A stretch of DNA of 64,000 nt from positions 186,001-250,000 of the forward strand of contig NZ_BSRG01000001.1 of the NCBI RefSeq assembly GCF_040363165.1. Reading direction: 5' to 3'. The notes beneath the pieces were generated by a model that had not been told where the DNA came from, ran no database searches, and saw only the letters and a program-made list of their open reading frames with translations. The DNA is from Thermus sp. LT1-2-5 (GTDB lineage Bacteria > Deinococcota > Deinococci > Deinococcales > Thermaceae). Positions 1 to 9,547 of the stretch are shown piece after piece. Within the stretch, counting starts at the first letter, position 1. Every line of letters starts with the position of its first letter. The translations under genes were made by a program, and so were the position numbers.

Positions 1-1
1 G

Positions 2-652
2 GGGGTTTCCTGGGAGCGTCTCCTTGGGGCCATCGAGCCCCTCTTGGCCTGGGAAGGGGAGGAGGCCTTTTACCCTGCTCCAGAGCTTTCTGAGCCCCAC
101 CGCTTCCACCTGGAAAGGCCCACGGCCCAGGTGCAGATCGGCCTGGCCTACCCCGACGTGGGGCCGGAGGACCCCCGGTTTTACGCCGCCCGGCTCGCCC
201 TGGAGGTCCTCTCCGGGGGCATGTCCAGCCGCCTTTTCACCGAGGTACGGGAGAAGCGGGGCCTCGTCTACGCCGTTTCCGCCTTCCCCGCCGGGGTTAA
301 GGGCCAGGGCCTCCTTATGGCCTACGCCGGCACCACCAAGGAGAGGGCGGGGGAAACCTTGGCGGTGATGCTGAGGGAGATGGAGCGCCTGCAGGAAGGG
401 GTGGCGGAGGAGGAGCTGGCCCGGGCCAAGGTGGGCCTAAAGACCGCCTTGGTCCTCGCCGACGAGTCCGTGAGGAGCCGGGCCGCCTCCATGGCCCGGG
501 ACCTCTTCTACCTGGGGCGGGTGCGCCCCTTGGCGGAGATAGAAGGGGCCATCGCTGGGACCAGCCTCGAGGCGGTGAACCGCTTCCTGCGGGAACACCC
601 CTACCGGAACCCCTGGGTGGGGCTTTTGGGAGAGGTAAGCCATGTTTCGTGA
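2..652 (+). CDS. M16 family peptidase, C-terminal part (5' cut by window edge)
   Basis: The frame is open from base 2 to the stop at 652, so the N-terminal half lies outside the window. What is visible is the second half of an M16B (processing-peptidase-like) protein, including the family region GGMSSRLFTEVREKRGLVY near the start of the second subdomain. The zinc motif, if present, would be in the missing part. It overlaps the next M16 gene by 11 bp in the same orientation, so the two are translated together. From general knowledge, paired M16B genes in Thermus encode heterodimers in which usually only one partner carries the zinc site; the downstream gene here clearly has it. Periplasmic or cytoplasmic location cannot be judged without the N-terminus. 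Confidence 0.9.
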   Translation, partial: GVSWERLLGAIEPLLAWEGEEAFYPAPELSEPHRFHLERPTAQVQIGLAYPDVGPEDPRFYAARLALEVLSGGMSSRLFTEVREKRGLVYAVSAFPAGVKGQGLLMAYAGTTKERAGETLAVMLREMERLQEGVAEEELARAKVGLKTALVLADESVRSRAASMARDLFYLGRVRPLAEIEGAIAGTSLEAVNRFLREHPYRNPWVGLLGEVSHVS

Positions 653-1862
653 GGCAGAGCTAAAAAACGGCCTGAAGGTCATCGCCGAAGTCCTGCCCGA
701 GGCCAAGAGCGTGGCCCTGGGCTACTTCGTGAGAACAGGGGCCCGGGACGAGGCCAAGGAGGAAAGCGGGGTAAGCCACTTCCTGGAGCACATGGTCTTC
801 AAGGGGCCCGAGGGGATGGACGCCCTTTCCGTGAACCTGGCCTTCGACCGGATGGGAGCCCAGTACAACGCCTTCACCTCCGAGGAGGCCACGGTCTACT
901 ACGGGGCGGTGTTGCCGGAGTTTGCCTTCGAACTTCTGGCCCTCTTCACCCGGCTCCTGCGCCCCGCTTTGCGCCAAGAGGACTTCGACACGGAGAAAAA
1001 GGTCATCCTGGAGGAGATCGCCCGCTACGAGGACCGCCCCGGGTTCATGGCCTACGACTGGGCCCGGGCCCGCTTCTTCCGGGGCCACCCCTTGGGGAAT
1101 AGCGTCTTGGGCACCAAGGAGAGCATCACCGCCCTCACCCGGGAGCAGATGGCGGCCTACCATGCCCGGCGCTACTTGCCCAAGAACATGGTCCTCGCCG
1201 CCACGGGCAAGGTGGACTTTGAGCGGCTTTTGGCCGAGGCGGAGGCCCTCACCGCCTCCTGGCCGGAAGGGGAGGCGGGACGGGCTTACCCCCCCTTATC
1301 CCCGGCCACGGGCCTGGAAGAAAGGCCTTACGAGAAGGCCCGGGCCCTTTACCTGGTGGGGCTTTTCCCCGGGGTGGCCTACCAGGAGGAGGCCCGCTTC
1401 GCCGCCCAAGTGCTCACCCACCTTCTGGGGGAGGAGGGCTCGGGAAGGCTCCACTTCGCCCTGGTGGACCGGGGCCTGGCGGAGGTGGCCTCCTTCGGCC
1501 ACGAGGAGGCGGACCGGGCGGGCTTCTTCCACGCCTACGTGCAGGCGGACCCCGGCAACAAGGAGGCGGTGCTTTCCGCCCTTCAGGAGGAGCTCGTCCG
1601 CCTGCGGCGGGAGGGGGTGCGGGAGGAAGAGGTGGAGCGGGCCAAAACCCCCTTGGCCACCGCCTTGGTCTTCGCCGGGGAGACCCCCATGGGCCGGCTT
1701 TTCCACCTGGGGATGGAGTACCTGTACACCGGCCGCTACCTCTCCTTGGCGGAGCTCAAGGACCGGATCGGCCGGGTTTCCGCCCGGGAGGTGAACGCCC
1801 TGTTGGAGCAGGGGCTTTTGGACGGAGGCTTCTACTACCTGGTCGTGCCCCATGGAGCCTAA
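642..1862 (+). CDS. M16 family zinc metallopeptidase (catalytic subunit)
   Basis: A 406-residue M16B peptidase. The inverted zinc motif HxxEH is at residues 46-50 (HFLEH), followed about 75 residues later by the glutamate-rich helix ([16 protein letters not shown]) that supplies the third ligand. The second M16 domain occupies roughly residues 200-400. No signal peptide is visible, so it is probably cytoplasmic. The ATG at 642 lies inside the end of the preceding M16 gene, and the 3' end overlaps the EamA gene by 11 bp. These tight overlaps indicate one operon. It probably degrades peptides as a heterodimer with the upstream protein; its substrate cannot be inferred. Confidence 0.92.
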   Translation: MFREAELKNGLKVIAEVLPEAKSVALGYFVRTGARDEAKEESGVSHFLEHMVFKGPEGMDALSVNLAFDRMGAQYNAFTSEEATVYYGAVLPEFAFELLALFTRLLRPALRQEDFDTEKKVILEEIARYEDRPGFMAYDWARARFFRGHPLGNSVLGTKESITALTREQMAAYHARRYLPKNMVLAATGKVDFERLLAEAEALTASWPEGEAGRAYPPLSPATGLEERPYEKARALYLVGLFPGVAYQEEARFAAQVLTHLLGEEGSGRLHFALVDRGLAEVASFGHEEADRAGFFHAYVQADPGNKEAVLSALQEELVRLRREGVREEEVERAKTPLATALVFAGETPMGRLFHLGMEYLYTGRYLSLAELKDRIGRVSAREVNALLEQGLLDGGFYYLVVPHGA

Positions 1863-2712
1863 AGCCTTAGGGGCGGCCCTCATCACCATCCTCTTCTGGG
1901 CGAGCGCCTTCGCCGGCATTCGGGCCGGCCTCCAGGGCTTGGCCCCGGGGCACCTGGTCCTGCTCCGCTTTTTGGTGGCGGGTAGCCTCCTCCTCCTTTA
2001 CGCCCGCTTCCTGCGCCTGCGCCCTCCTCGGCGGGAGGACCTGCCCCGGCTGTTCGCCTTGGGTGTCTTGGGCATCACCGTGTACCACACCGCCTTGGTT
2101 TACGGGGAGCTTACGGTGAGCGCCGGGGCGGCTAGCCTCCTCATCGCCACCGGGCCGGTCTTCACCGCCTTGCTTTCCCACCTCCTCCTGGGCGAGAGGC
2201 TGGGCCCCAGGGAGGTCCTGGGCTTTGGCCTTGCCCTTGGGGGTTCCGCCCTCATCGCCTGGGGGGAGGGTGGGGGCGTGGCCTTGAGCCCGGGGGCCTT
2301 TTTGGTCCTGGTGGCGGCGCTTTCCACCTCCTTCTACTTCGTTTTGCAAAAGCCCCTCTTCGCCCGCTACCGGAGCGAGGAGATGACGGTCTACACCCTG
2401 GTCCTGGGCACGCTTCCCCTTTTGGCCTTCCTCCCTGGGCTGGGCGAGGCCCTAAAGGAGGCGCCGCGGCCTGCCCTTTGGGCCGCCTTGTACCTGGGGG
2501 TGTTCCCCGGGGCTTTGGCCTACCTCACCTGGACCTACGCCCTTTCCCGGACCCCGGCCTCGAGGCTCTCCTCCTTCCTCTACCTCTCCCCCCTGCTCGC
2601 CCTACTCATTGCCTACCTCTGGCTCGGGGAGGTGCCTTCCCCGCTTTCCCTCCTGGGCGGGGGGCTCGCCCTTTTGGGCGTCCTCTTGGTGAACCTACGG
2701 GGCGTAAAATAG
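1852..2712 (+). CDS. DMT superfamily (EamA) transporter
   Basis: A 286-residue integral membrane protein with about ten hydrophobic segments arranged as two EamA repeats of five helices. The first repeat begins [19 protein letters not shown] and the second near residue 150. This is the typical length of drug/metabolite transporters. Substrate is unknown; the family moves amino acids, nucleotides or metabolites out of or into the cell. The start ATG overlaps the upstream M16 peptidase gene by 11 bp, and the hydroxyacyl-CoA dehydrogenase gene starts 15 bp downstream, so it lies mid-operon. A truncated second EamA gene exists at 58740-59000. Confidence 0.9.
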   Translation: MEPKALGAALITILFWASAFAGIRAGLQGLAPGHLVLLRFLVAGSLLLLYARFLRLRPPRREDLPRLFALGVLGITVYHTALVYGELTVSAGAASLLIATGPVFTALLSHLLLGERLGPREVLGFGLALGGSALIAWGEGGGVALSPGAFLVLVAALSTSFYFVLQKPLFARYRSEEMTVYTLVLGTLPLLAFLPGLGEALKEAPRPALWAALYLGVFPGALAYLTWTYALSRTPASRLSSFLYLSPLLALLIAYLWLGEVPSPLSLLGGGLALLGVLLVNLRGVK

Positions 2713-2727
2713 CCCCCGAGGTGGCTT

Positions 2728-3600
2728 ATGGAAGTGAAGACCATCGGCGTGGTGGGGGCGGGCCAGATGGGAAGCGGCATCGCCCAGGTGGCGGCCCAAG
2801 CGGGGTACGAGGTGGTGCTGGTGGACGTGGCGGAGGGCTATCTGGAACGGGGTTTCGCCGCCATCCGCCGCTCCTTGGGGAAATTTTTGGAAAAGGGGCG
2901 CCTGAGTCAGGAAGCCCACGACGAAGCCCTGAAGCGCATCCGCACCAGCCTGGCCCTGGAAGCCTTGAAGGAGGCCGACCTCATCGTGGAGGCCATCGTG
3001 GAGGATGAGGGGGAAAAGCGGCGGCTCTTTGAGCGGCTCGCCACCTTGGCCAAGCCCGAGGCCATCCTGGCCAGCAACACCAGCTCCATTCCCATCACCG
3101 CCTTGGCCCGCTACTCCGGGCGCCCCGAGCGCTTCATCGGCATGCACTTCTTCAACCCCGTGCCCCTCATGGGGCTCGTGGAGGTGATCCGGGGCGAGCT
3201 CACCGCCCCGGAAACCCGGGACGTGGTGGTGGCCGTGGCCCAGCGTATGGGGAAGACCCCCTTGGAGGTGCAGGACTATCCGGGCTTCGTCTCCAACCGC
3301 CTCCTCATGCCCATGATCAACGAGGCCATCGAGGCCTTGCGGGAAGGGGTGGCCAGCAAGGAGGCCATCGACGGCGTCATGCGCCTGGGGATGAACCACC
3401 CCATGGGGCCCTTGGAGCTTGCGGACTTCATCGGTCTGGACACCTGCTTGGCCATTATGGAGGTGCTTCACAAGGGCTTCGGCGACGACAAGTATCGCCC
3501 TTCCCCTCTTTTGCGCCGCATGGTGCAGGCGGGGCTTTTGGGCCGCAAGGTGGGCCGGGGCTTCTACACCTACGACGAGAAGGGCAACAAGGTAGGCTAA
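2728..3600 (+). CDS. 3-hydroxybutyryl-CoA dehydrogenase
   Basis: A 290-residue NAD(P)-dependent 3-hydroxyacyl-CoA dehydrogenase. The N-terminal Rossmann domain has the dinucleotide fingerprint [14 protein letters not shown] at residues 7-20. The catalytic histidine lies in the [10 protein letters not shown] motif, and the C-terminal helical domain (about 190-290) carries the [18 protein letters not shown] signature. Length matches the stand-alone HBD/PaaH type rather than the FadB multifunctional form. It oxidises (S)-3-hydroxyacyl-CoA in fatty acid, phenylacetate or butyrate metabolism. GAGGTGG just before the ATG is a Shine-Dalgarno sequence. It is the last gene of the leading operon. Confidence 0.93.
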   Translation: MEVKTIGVVGAGQMGSGIAQVAAQAGYEVVLVDVAEGYLERGFAAIRRSLGKFLEKGRLSQEAHDEALKRIRTSLALEALKEADLIVEAIVEDEGEKRRLFERLATLAKPEAILASNTSSIPITALARYSGRPERFIGMHFFNPVPLMGLVEVIRGELTAPETRDVVVAVAQRMGKTPLEVQDYPGFVSNRLLMPMINEAIEALREGVASKEAIDGVMRLGMNHPMGPLELADFIGLDTCLAIMEVLHKGFGDDKYRPSPLLRRMVQAGLLGRKVGRGFYTYDEKGNKVG

Positions 3601-3641
3601 GGGGTCTGGAAGCTTTTCCACGCGCGGGGTAGAGTGGAGGC

Positions 3642-5141
3642 ATGATGCCCCGCGCGTACGGTTTGCTCCTCCACCCCACGAGCCTCCCGGGTCCCTGGGG
3701 CGTGGGGGTGTTGGGGGAGGAGGCCCGGGCCTTCCTGCGCTTTCTTCGGGAAGCGGGGGCCCGCTACTGGCAGGTCCTCCCCTTGGGCCCCACGGGTTAC
3801 GGCGACTCCCCCTACCAGTCCTTTAGCGCCTTCGGTGGTAACCCTTACCTGATCGACCTGAGGCCCCTGGCGGAGCGGGGGTTTCTCCGCCTCGAGGGCC
3901 CCGGTTTCCCCGAGGGCAGGGTGGACTACGGCCGCCTTTACGCCTGGAAGTGGCCCGCCCTCAGGGCTGCGTTCCAGGGCTTCCAGGAAAAGGCTAGCCC
4001 AAAGGAGAAGGAGGCCTTTGCCCGCTTCCAAGAGGAGGAGGCGTGGTGGCTTCGGGACTACGCCCTCTTCATGGCCCTCAAGGCCCACCACGGGGGGCTT
4101 CCTTGGAACGCCTGGCCCCTTCCCCTGAGAAGGCGGGAGGAAGGGGCACTTAGGGAGGCGGAGGCTTCGTTGGCGGAGGAAATCGCCTTCCACGCCTTCA
4201 CCCAGTGGCTTTTCTTCCGTCAGTGGCACGCCCTAAGGGAGGAAGCCGAGGCTTTGGGCATCGCCTTCATCGGGGATATGCCCATCTTCGTGGCCGAGGA
4301 TTCCGCCGAGGTCTGGGCCCACCCCGAGTGGTTCCACCTGGACGAGGAGGGGAGGCCCACCGTGGTGGCCGGGGTGCCTCCGGATTACTTCTCGGAAACG
4401 GGACAACGCTGGGGCAACCCCCTCTACCGCTGGGACGTCTTGGAAAGGGAAGGCTTTTCCTTCTGGATCGCCCGCCTAAGGAAGGCGCTGGAGCTATTCC
4501 ACCTGGTGCGGATCGACCACTTCCGGGGCTTCGAGGCCTACTGGGAGATCCCCGCCTCCTGCCCCACGGCGGTGGAGGGGCGCTGGGTCAAGGCCCCGGG
4601 GGAAAGCCTCTTCGCCCGCATCCAGGAGGTCTTCGGCCGGGTGCCCATCCTAGCGGAGGACCTGGGGGTGATCACCCCGGAGGTGGAGGCCCTAAGGGAC
4701 CGCTTTGGGCTTCCCGGGATGAAGGTGTTGCAGTTCGCCTTCGACGACGGGATGGAAAACCCCTTCCTCCCCCACAACTACCCCGAGCACGGGCGGGTGG
4801 TGGTCTACACCGGCACCCACGACAACGACACCACCTTGGGCTGGTACCGCACCGCCACGCCCCACGAGCGGGGCTTTTTGGCCCGCTACCTGGCGGAGTG
4901 GGGGATCACCTTTGACGAGGAAACCGAGGTGCCCTGGGCCCTCATGCGCCTGGGGATGGCCTCCCGGGCTCAGCTTGCCGTCTTTCCGGTGCAGGACGTG
5001 TTGGCCCTGGGGTCCGAGGCGCGGATGAACTACCCGGGAAGGCCCCACGGCAACTGGGCCTGGCGGCTTCGCCCCGGGGAGCTTGGGGAGGCGCACGCCA
5101 AAAGGCTTTTGGCCCTGGCGGAGGCCACGGGCCGGGTGTGA
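3642..5141 (+). CDS. malQ: 4-alpha-glucanotransferase (amylomaltase)
   Basis: A 499-residue GH77 amylomaltase, almost exactly the length of the well-studied Thermus enzymes. It transfers 1,4-alpha-glucan segments between oligosaccharides and can cyclise amylose. The catalytic nucleophile lies in VRIDHFRGFE, the acid/base in ILAEDLGVITPEVE, and the third carboxylate in GTHDNDTTLGW. Two adjacent ATGs (3642, 3645) open the frame. There is no good Shine-Dalgarno sequence, but TAGAGT lies 6 bp before the start, suggesting a leaderless mRNA. It is monocistronic, convergent with sucCD, with a 9-bp-stem hairpin between the two stops. Confidence 0.96.
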   Translation: MMPRAYGLLLHPTSLPGPWGVGVLGEEARAFLRFLREAGARYWQVLPLGPTGYGDSPYQSFSAFGGNPYLIDLRPLAERGFLRLEGPGFPEGRVDYGRLYAWKWPALRAAFQGFQEKASPKEKEAFARFQEEEAWWLRDYALFMALKAHHGGLPWNAWPLPLRRREEGALREAEASLAEEIAFHAFTQWLFFRQWHALREEAEALGIAFIGDMPIFVAEDSAEVWAHPEWFHLDEEGRPTVVAGVPPDYFSETGQRWGNPLYRWDVLEREGFSFWIARLRKALELFHLVRIDHFRGFEAYWEIPASCPTAVEGRWVKAPGESLFARIQEVFGRVPILAEDLGVITPEVEALRDRFGLPGMKVLQFAFDDGMENPFLPHNYPEHGRVVVYTGTHDNDTTLGWYRTATPHERGFLARYLAEWGITFDEETEVPWALMRLGMASRAQLAVFPVQDVLALGSEARMNYPGRPHGNWAWRLRPGELGEAHAKRLLALAEATGRV

Positions 5142-5144
5142 AAC

Positions 5145-5166
5145 GGGGCCCCCGGATGGGGGCCCC
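5145..5166. terminator. Shared hairpin between malQ and sucD stops
   Basis: A perfect 9-bp inverted repeat, GGGGCCCCC / GGGGGCCCC, with a GGAT loop lies between two convergent genes. Neither side has a long T run; on the minus strand it is followed by GTTTC. It probably acts as a bidirectional terminator or 3' end stabiliser. Confidence 0.55.
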
Positions 5167-5180
5167 AAGGCCAAAGGCGT

Positions 5181-6043
<863 letters not shown>

Positions 6044-6047
<4 letters not shown>

Positions 6048-7180
6048 GCCGCACCTCCCACCATGGCCACGATGGCCTTGGCCGCCTCTATGGACGTGGG
6101 GTACATGTAGATGGGCTTACCCTCCAGAAGTTTCTTGGCCTCCTCCTCGGCGGTGCCCGCCACCCGCATGACCACGGGCTTGGTGAGGAGTCCCTCTTCC
6201 AAGGCCCGGATCACTCCCTTGGCCACCTCGTCCGCCCGGGTGATGCCGCCGAAGATGTTGATGAAGACCCCCTTCACGTCGGGGTCCTTGAGGACCACCT
6301 TGAGGGCGTTGTAGACCACGTCCGCCTTGGCCCCGCCCCCGATGTCCAGGAAGTTGGCGGGCTTGCCCCCTACCCGGTTCACCAGGTCCAGGGTGTACAT
6401 GACAAGCCCCGCTCCGTTGCCGATGATGCCGATGTTGCCGTTGAGCTTCACGTAGGCGAAGCCGTAGTTGCTGGCCTCCACCTCCAGGGGGTGCTCCGCT
6501 TCCACCTCGCGGAGTTCCGCCAAGTCTGGGTGGCGGAAGAGGGCGTTGTCGTCCAGGACGATCTTGGCGTCGGCGGCCACCACCTGGCCGTCTGAGGTCA
6601 CCACCAGGGGGTTGATCTCGGCGATGGAGGCGTCCACCCCCTCGTAAGCCCGGTAAAGGGCCACCAGGACCTGGGCCAGCTTGTTGAGGTTGCCCTCGAG
6701 GCCGGCCCGCTTCACCATCTCCCTTGCCTCAAAGGGGCGGAAGCCCTTGTGGGGATCAATCCAGAACTTGTGGATGGCCTCGGGGCGCTCCGCCGCCACC
6801 TCCTCGATGTCCACACCCCCCTCCTTGGAGAGCATGAGGACCACCCGCTTTTGCGCCCGGTCCAGGATGAGCCCGGCGTAGTACTCCTTGGCGATGTCCA
6901 CCGCCTCGGCCACCAGGACCTTTTTCACCGTGAGGCCCTTGATGTTCATGCCCAGGATGGCCTGGGCCTTCTCGTAGGCCTCCTGGGGGGTGTCGGCGAG
7001 CTTCACCCCACCCGCCTTGCCTCTCCCGCCCACGTGGACCTGGGCTTTGATCACCACCCGTTTGCCGAACTCCTCGGCGATGCGCTTCGCCTCGTCTGGG
7101 GTGTAGGCCACCTTGCCGGGCGGCACCGGCACCCCAAAGCGGGCCAGGATTTCCTTGGCTTGATACTCGTGCAGGTTCAA
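6044..7180 (-). CDS. sucC: Succinyl-CoA synthetase beta subunit
   Basis: A 378-residue ATP-grasp subunit of succinyl-CoA synthetase, beginning with the family's invariant N-terminus [20 protein letters not shown] chose the TTG at 7180 because it gives exactly that N-terminus and is preceded by a strong Shine-Dalgarno sequence (AAGGAGGTGG). An in-frame codon upstream at 7216 lacks both. The C-terminal ligase domain carries [13 protein letters not shown] and [10 protein letters not shown]. The promoter and a palindrome covering the Shine-Dalgarno sequence lie directly upstream (7190-7220). It is co-translated with sucD through a GTGA overlap. Confidence 0.97.
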
Positions 7181-7189
7181 GCTCCACCT

Positions 7190-7205
7190 CCTTGGCCGGC
7201 CAAGG
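7190..7205 (-). promoter_or_regulatory. 16-bp perfect palindrome over the sucC ribosome binding site
   Basis: CCTTGGCCGGCCAAGG is a perfect 16-bp palindrome between the sucC -10 box and its TTG start. The last four bases of the palindrome are the first bases of the AAGGAGG Shine-Dalgarno sequence. In RNA it can fold as a hairpin that masks the ribosome binding site; in DNA it could be a dimeric repressor operator. Function is inferred only. Confidence 0.5.
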
Positions 7206-7214
7206 CCGATGGGC

Positions 7215-7220
7215 ATTATA
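7215..7220 (-). promoter_or_regulatory. -10 box of sucCD promoter
   Basis: TATAAT on the minus strand, a perfect consensus in a very GC-rich background, 34 bp before the sucC start. No good -35 hexamer is visible 16-18 bp upstream, inside the end of the PIN/TRAM gene. The transcript would begin just before the palindrome at 7190-7205. Confidence 0.6.
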
Positions 7221-7223
7221 CCC

Positions 7224-8228
7224 CTAGGCCTCCACCGCAGGGCGGGCGAAAAAAAGGCGGCCTACCTGGGTCTGGATGGCCTGGGTTACCACCACCTCGA
7301 TCTCCTGCCCCCGGTAGCGGATCCCCCCGTCCACCACCACCATGGAGCCGTCCTCCAAGTAGCCCACCCCCTGATGGGGCTCCTTCCCCTCCTTGAGGAT
7401 GAGGAGCTTGAGGGTATCCCCCACCTGGAGCTGGGGCCTTAGGGCCTGGGCCAGGGCCTGCACGGAAAGGGCCCTCACCCCGTAGATGCGGGCCATCTGT
7501 AGGAGGGCGAGGTCGTTGCTCACCAAAGCCGCCCCCAGTTCCCGGGCCAGGAAGAGGAGCTTCTCGTCCACGCTCTCCCCTTTGGGGGTTTCCTCCAGGA
7601 CCTCGAGGGCAAGGTGTTCCTTCAGCCTCTCCAGCGCCTCAAGTCCCCGCCTGCCCTTGGCCCGCTTGAGGGGGTCTTGGCTGTCGGCGAAGTGCTGGAG
7701 CTCCTTCAGGACGAAGTGGGGCACGTAGAGGGGCCCCTCCAGAAACCCCGTGGCCGCCACCTCGGCGATGCGGCCGTCCACCAGGACGCTGGTGTCCAGG
7801 ACCTTGCCCCCTTTGGCCCTGTCCGGCCGGGGCAGGCGCAGGTAGTCCCGGTAGCCCAGGGCCAAATAGGAGAAAAGCCCCACCAGGAAAAGGGCGAGAA
7901 GAAGGCTGTGGTAAGGGGAAAACCCCGGCACCTGGGAGAGGAGGGAGGTGAGGAGCACAGTGAGAAGGAGGCCTAAGCTGGCCCCCAAGGTGAGGGCCAC
8001 GGGCACCTCGGGGGGAAGGTCTTTTAGGCGAGGAAAGCGCCTTTCCCACCAGGCCTCGAGCCTGGGGGCGAGGAGGACCCCCGAGAGGAAGCCCGCCAAG
8101 ACCAGGTAGAGCCGGTTTAGGGATAAGAGGCCAGCGGAGCGGGGAAGAAGGCCCAAGCCCTCCAAGCCCACCGCCAGCTGGTACCCCAAGAAGGCGAAAA
8201 GGAGGTATAGGAAGACCCGGCCGCTCAT
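7224..8228 (-). CDS. Membrane-anchored PIN/TRAM domain protein (YacL type)
   Basis: A 334-residue protein. Four transmembrane helices fill roughly residues 3-135 (for example [18 protein letters not shown]). They are followed by a PIN nuclease domain with acidic residues in [24 protein letters not shown] and [16 protein letters not shown]-terminal TRAM RNA-binding domain (about 270-330) ends the protein. This is the architecture of YacL-like putative RNases, which are attached to the membrane. Its ATG overlaps the radA stop (ATGA), the same neighbourhood seen for radA-yacL in other bacteria. Biochemical role is unproven; RNA cleavage is the family inference. Confidence 0.88.
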   Translation of the reverse strand: MSGRVFLYLLFAFLGYQLAVGLEGLGLLPRSAGLLSLNRLYLVLAGFLSGVLLAPRLEAWWERRFPRLKDLPPEVPVALTLGASLGLLLTVLLTSLLSQVPGFSPYHSLLLALFLVGLFSYLALGYRDYLRLPRPDRAKGGKVLDTSVLVDGRIAEVAATGFLEGPLYVPHFVLKELQHFADSQDPLKRAKGRRGLEALERLKEHLALEVLEETPKGESVDEKLLFLARELGAALVSNDLALLQMARIYGVRALSVQALAQALRPQLQVGDTLKLLILKEGKEPHQGVGYLEDGSMVVVDGGIRYRGQEIEVVVTQAIQTQVGRLFFARPAVEA

Positions 8229-9493
8229 CCGAAGTACCTTTCCACCGCCTCCTTTAGCCCCCGGATGTTCCCGGGGTGGAGGAAGCGGGAAAACCCCGCC
8301 CGTTCCCCTTCCTTAAGCCGCCTCTCCAAGCCCATAACGCTTCGCACCTCGCCGAGAAGCCCCACCTCCCCCACCACCGCCAGGTCCGGGGGAAGGGGCT
8401 TGCCCACCACCGCAGAATACACCGCCAGGGCCACGGCCAAATCCAGCCCTGGGTCCTGCACCCGAAGCCCCCCCGCCAGGTTCACGTAGATGTCCAGGTT
8501 GCCCAGGGGTAGCCCAAGCCGCCTTTCCAGCACCGCCAGGACCATGTCCACCCGTCGGCCCTCGAGGCCCTGCACCACCCGGCGGGGGGCGGGGAAGGGG
8601 GTCTTGGCCGCCAGGGCCTGGACCTCGAGGGCCAAGGCCCTTTCCCCGGCCAAGGCCAAGGCGATGGCGCTTCCCGGAACCCCTAGGGGCCTTTCCAGGA
8701 GGAAGGCCTCGGAGGGGTTTTTCACCTCCAAAAGCCCCTTCTCCTCCATGCGGAAGACCCCGAGCTCGCCCACAGGGCCGAAGCGGTTCTTGGCGCTCCG
8801 CAACACCCGGTAGACCCCGGCGGTTTCCAGGTAAAGCGTGGCGTCCACCGCATGCTCCACGCTCTTGGGCCCCGCCACCACCCCCTCCTTGGTCACGTGC
8901 CCCACCAGGACCACCGCCGTGCCCGTGGCCTTGGCCAAGCGCACGAAGGCCCCCGTGGCCTCCCGCACCGCCACCAGGCTCCCCGGGCTTCCCCCGGCCT
9001 CGATGGTCTGGATGGAATCCACAAAAAGCGCTTCTGGGGGCTTGCGCTCCAGCAGGGCCAAAAGGGGCTCCAGGCGCGTTTCCCGAAGGAGAACAAGCTC
9101 TTCTAGGCCAAGCCGCCGGGCCCGGAGCTTGATCTGGCCCGGCGACTCCTCCCCCGCCACGTAGAAGACCTCCCGGCCCATGCGCTTGGCCATCTCCAGG
9201 AGGAGGGTGCTCTTGCCCACCCCAGGCTCCCCTCCCAGGAGGACCACCTCCCCGGGGACAAACCCCCCGCCCAACACCCGGTCCACCTCCTCGAGGCCCG
9301 AGGAGAAGCGCCCTTCTTCCCCTTCCTCCACCCGGGAAAGAAAGTGGAGGGAGGCCTCCTTGGGCGCCTCCCGCTTTGGGGGGGTGGGGGCCACCTCCTG
9401 GAAGCTTTCCCAGGCCCCACACCCCGGGCACCGCCCCAGGGGCTTAGGGGTGCGGTAGCCACACTCCACGCAGACGTATGCGGTCTTCCCCAT
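8225..9493 (-). CDS. radA: DNA repair protein RadA/Sms
   Basis: A 422-residue RecA-paralogue helicase that promotes branch migration during recombination. The N-terminal C4 zinc finger is [19 protein letters not shown] (residues 7-25). The Walker A motif is [11 protein letters not shown], the RadA-specific KNRFG motif is present, and the C-terminal third is a Lon-protease-like domain. The ATG at 9493 gives the conventional [12 protein letters not shown] start. A TTG two codons earlier is possible, but neither has an obvious Shine-Dalgarno sequence. It lies 54 bp downstream of the clpC stop and is translationally coupled (ATGA) to the PIN/TRAM gene. Confidence 0.95.
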   Translation of the reverse strand: MGKTAYVCVECGYRTPKPLGRCPGCGAWESFQEVAPTPPKREAPKEASLHFLSRVEEGEEGRFSSGLEEVDRVLGGGFVPGEVVLLGGEPGVGKSTLLLEMAKRMGREVFYVAGEESPGQIKLRARRLGLEELVLLRETRLEPLLALLERKPPEALFVDSIQTIEAGGSPGSLVAVREATGAFVRLAKATGTAVVLVGHVTKEGVVAGPKSVEHAVDATLYLETAGVYRVLRSAKNRFGPVGELGVFRMEEKGLLEVKNPSEAFLLERPLGVPGSAIALALAGERALALEVQALAAKTPFPAPRRVVQGLEGRRVDMVLAVLERRLGLPLGNLDIYVNLAGGLRVQDPGLDLAVALAVYSAVVGKPLPPDLAVVGEVGLLGEVRSVMGLERRLKEGERAGFSRFLHPGNIRGLKEAVERYFG

Positions 9494-9547
9494 GGTCAAA
9501 AGGAGGGGAAAGGGCCTTCAAACCCCTTCCCCCCTTGCGCCACCCCT

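Noticed and set aside
8225-8228. Frameshift between radA and the PIN/TRAM gene
   Set aside because: The ATGA overlap is a normal stop-start coupling, common throughout the window.
9500-9535. Terminator between clpC and radA
   Set aside because: GGGGAAGGG can pair imperfectly with CCCTTTCCCC, but the stem has a bulge and there is no clean T run.
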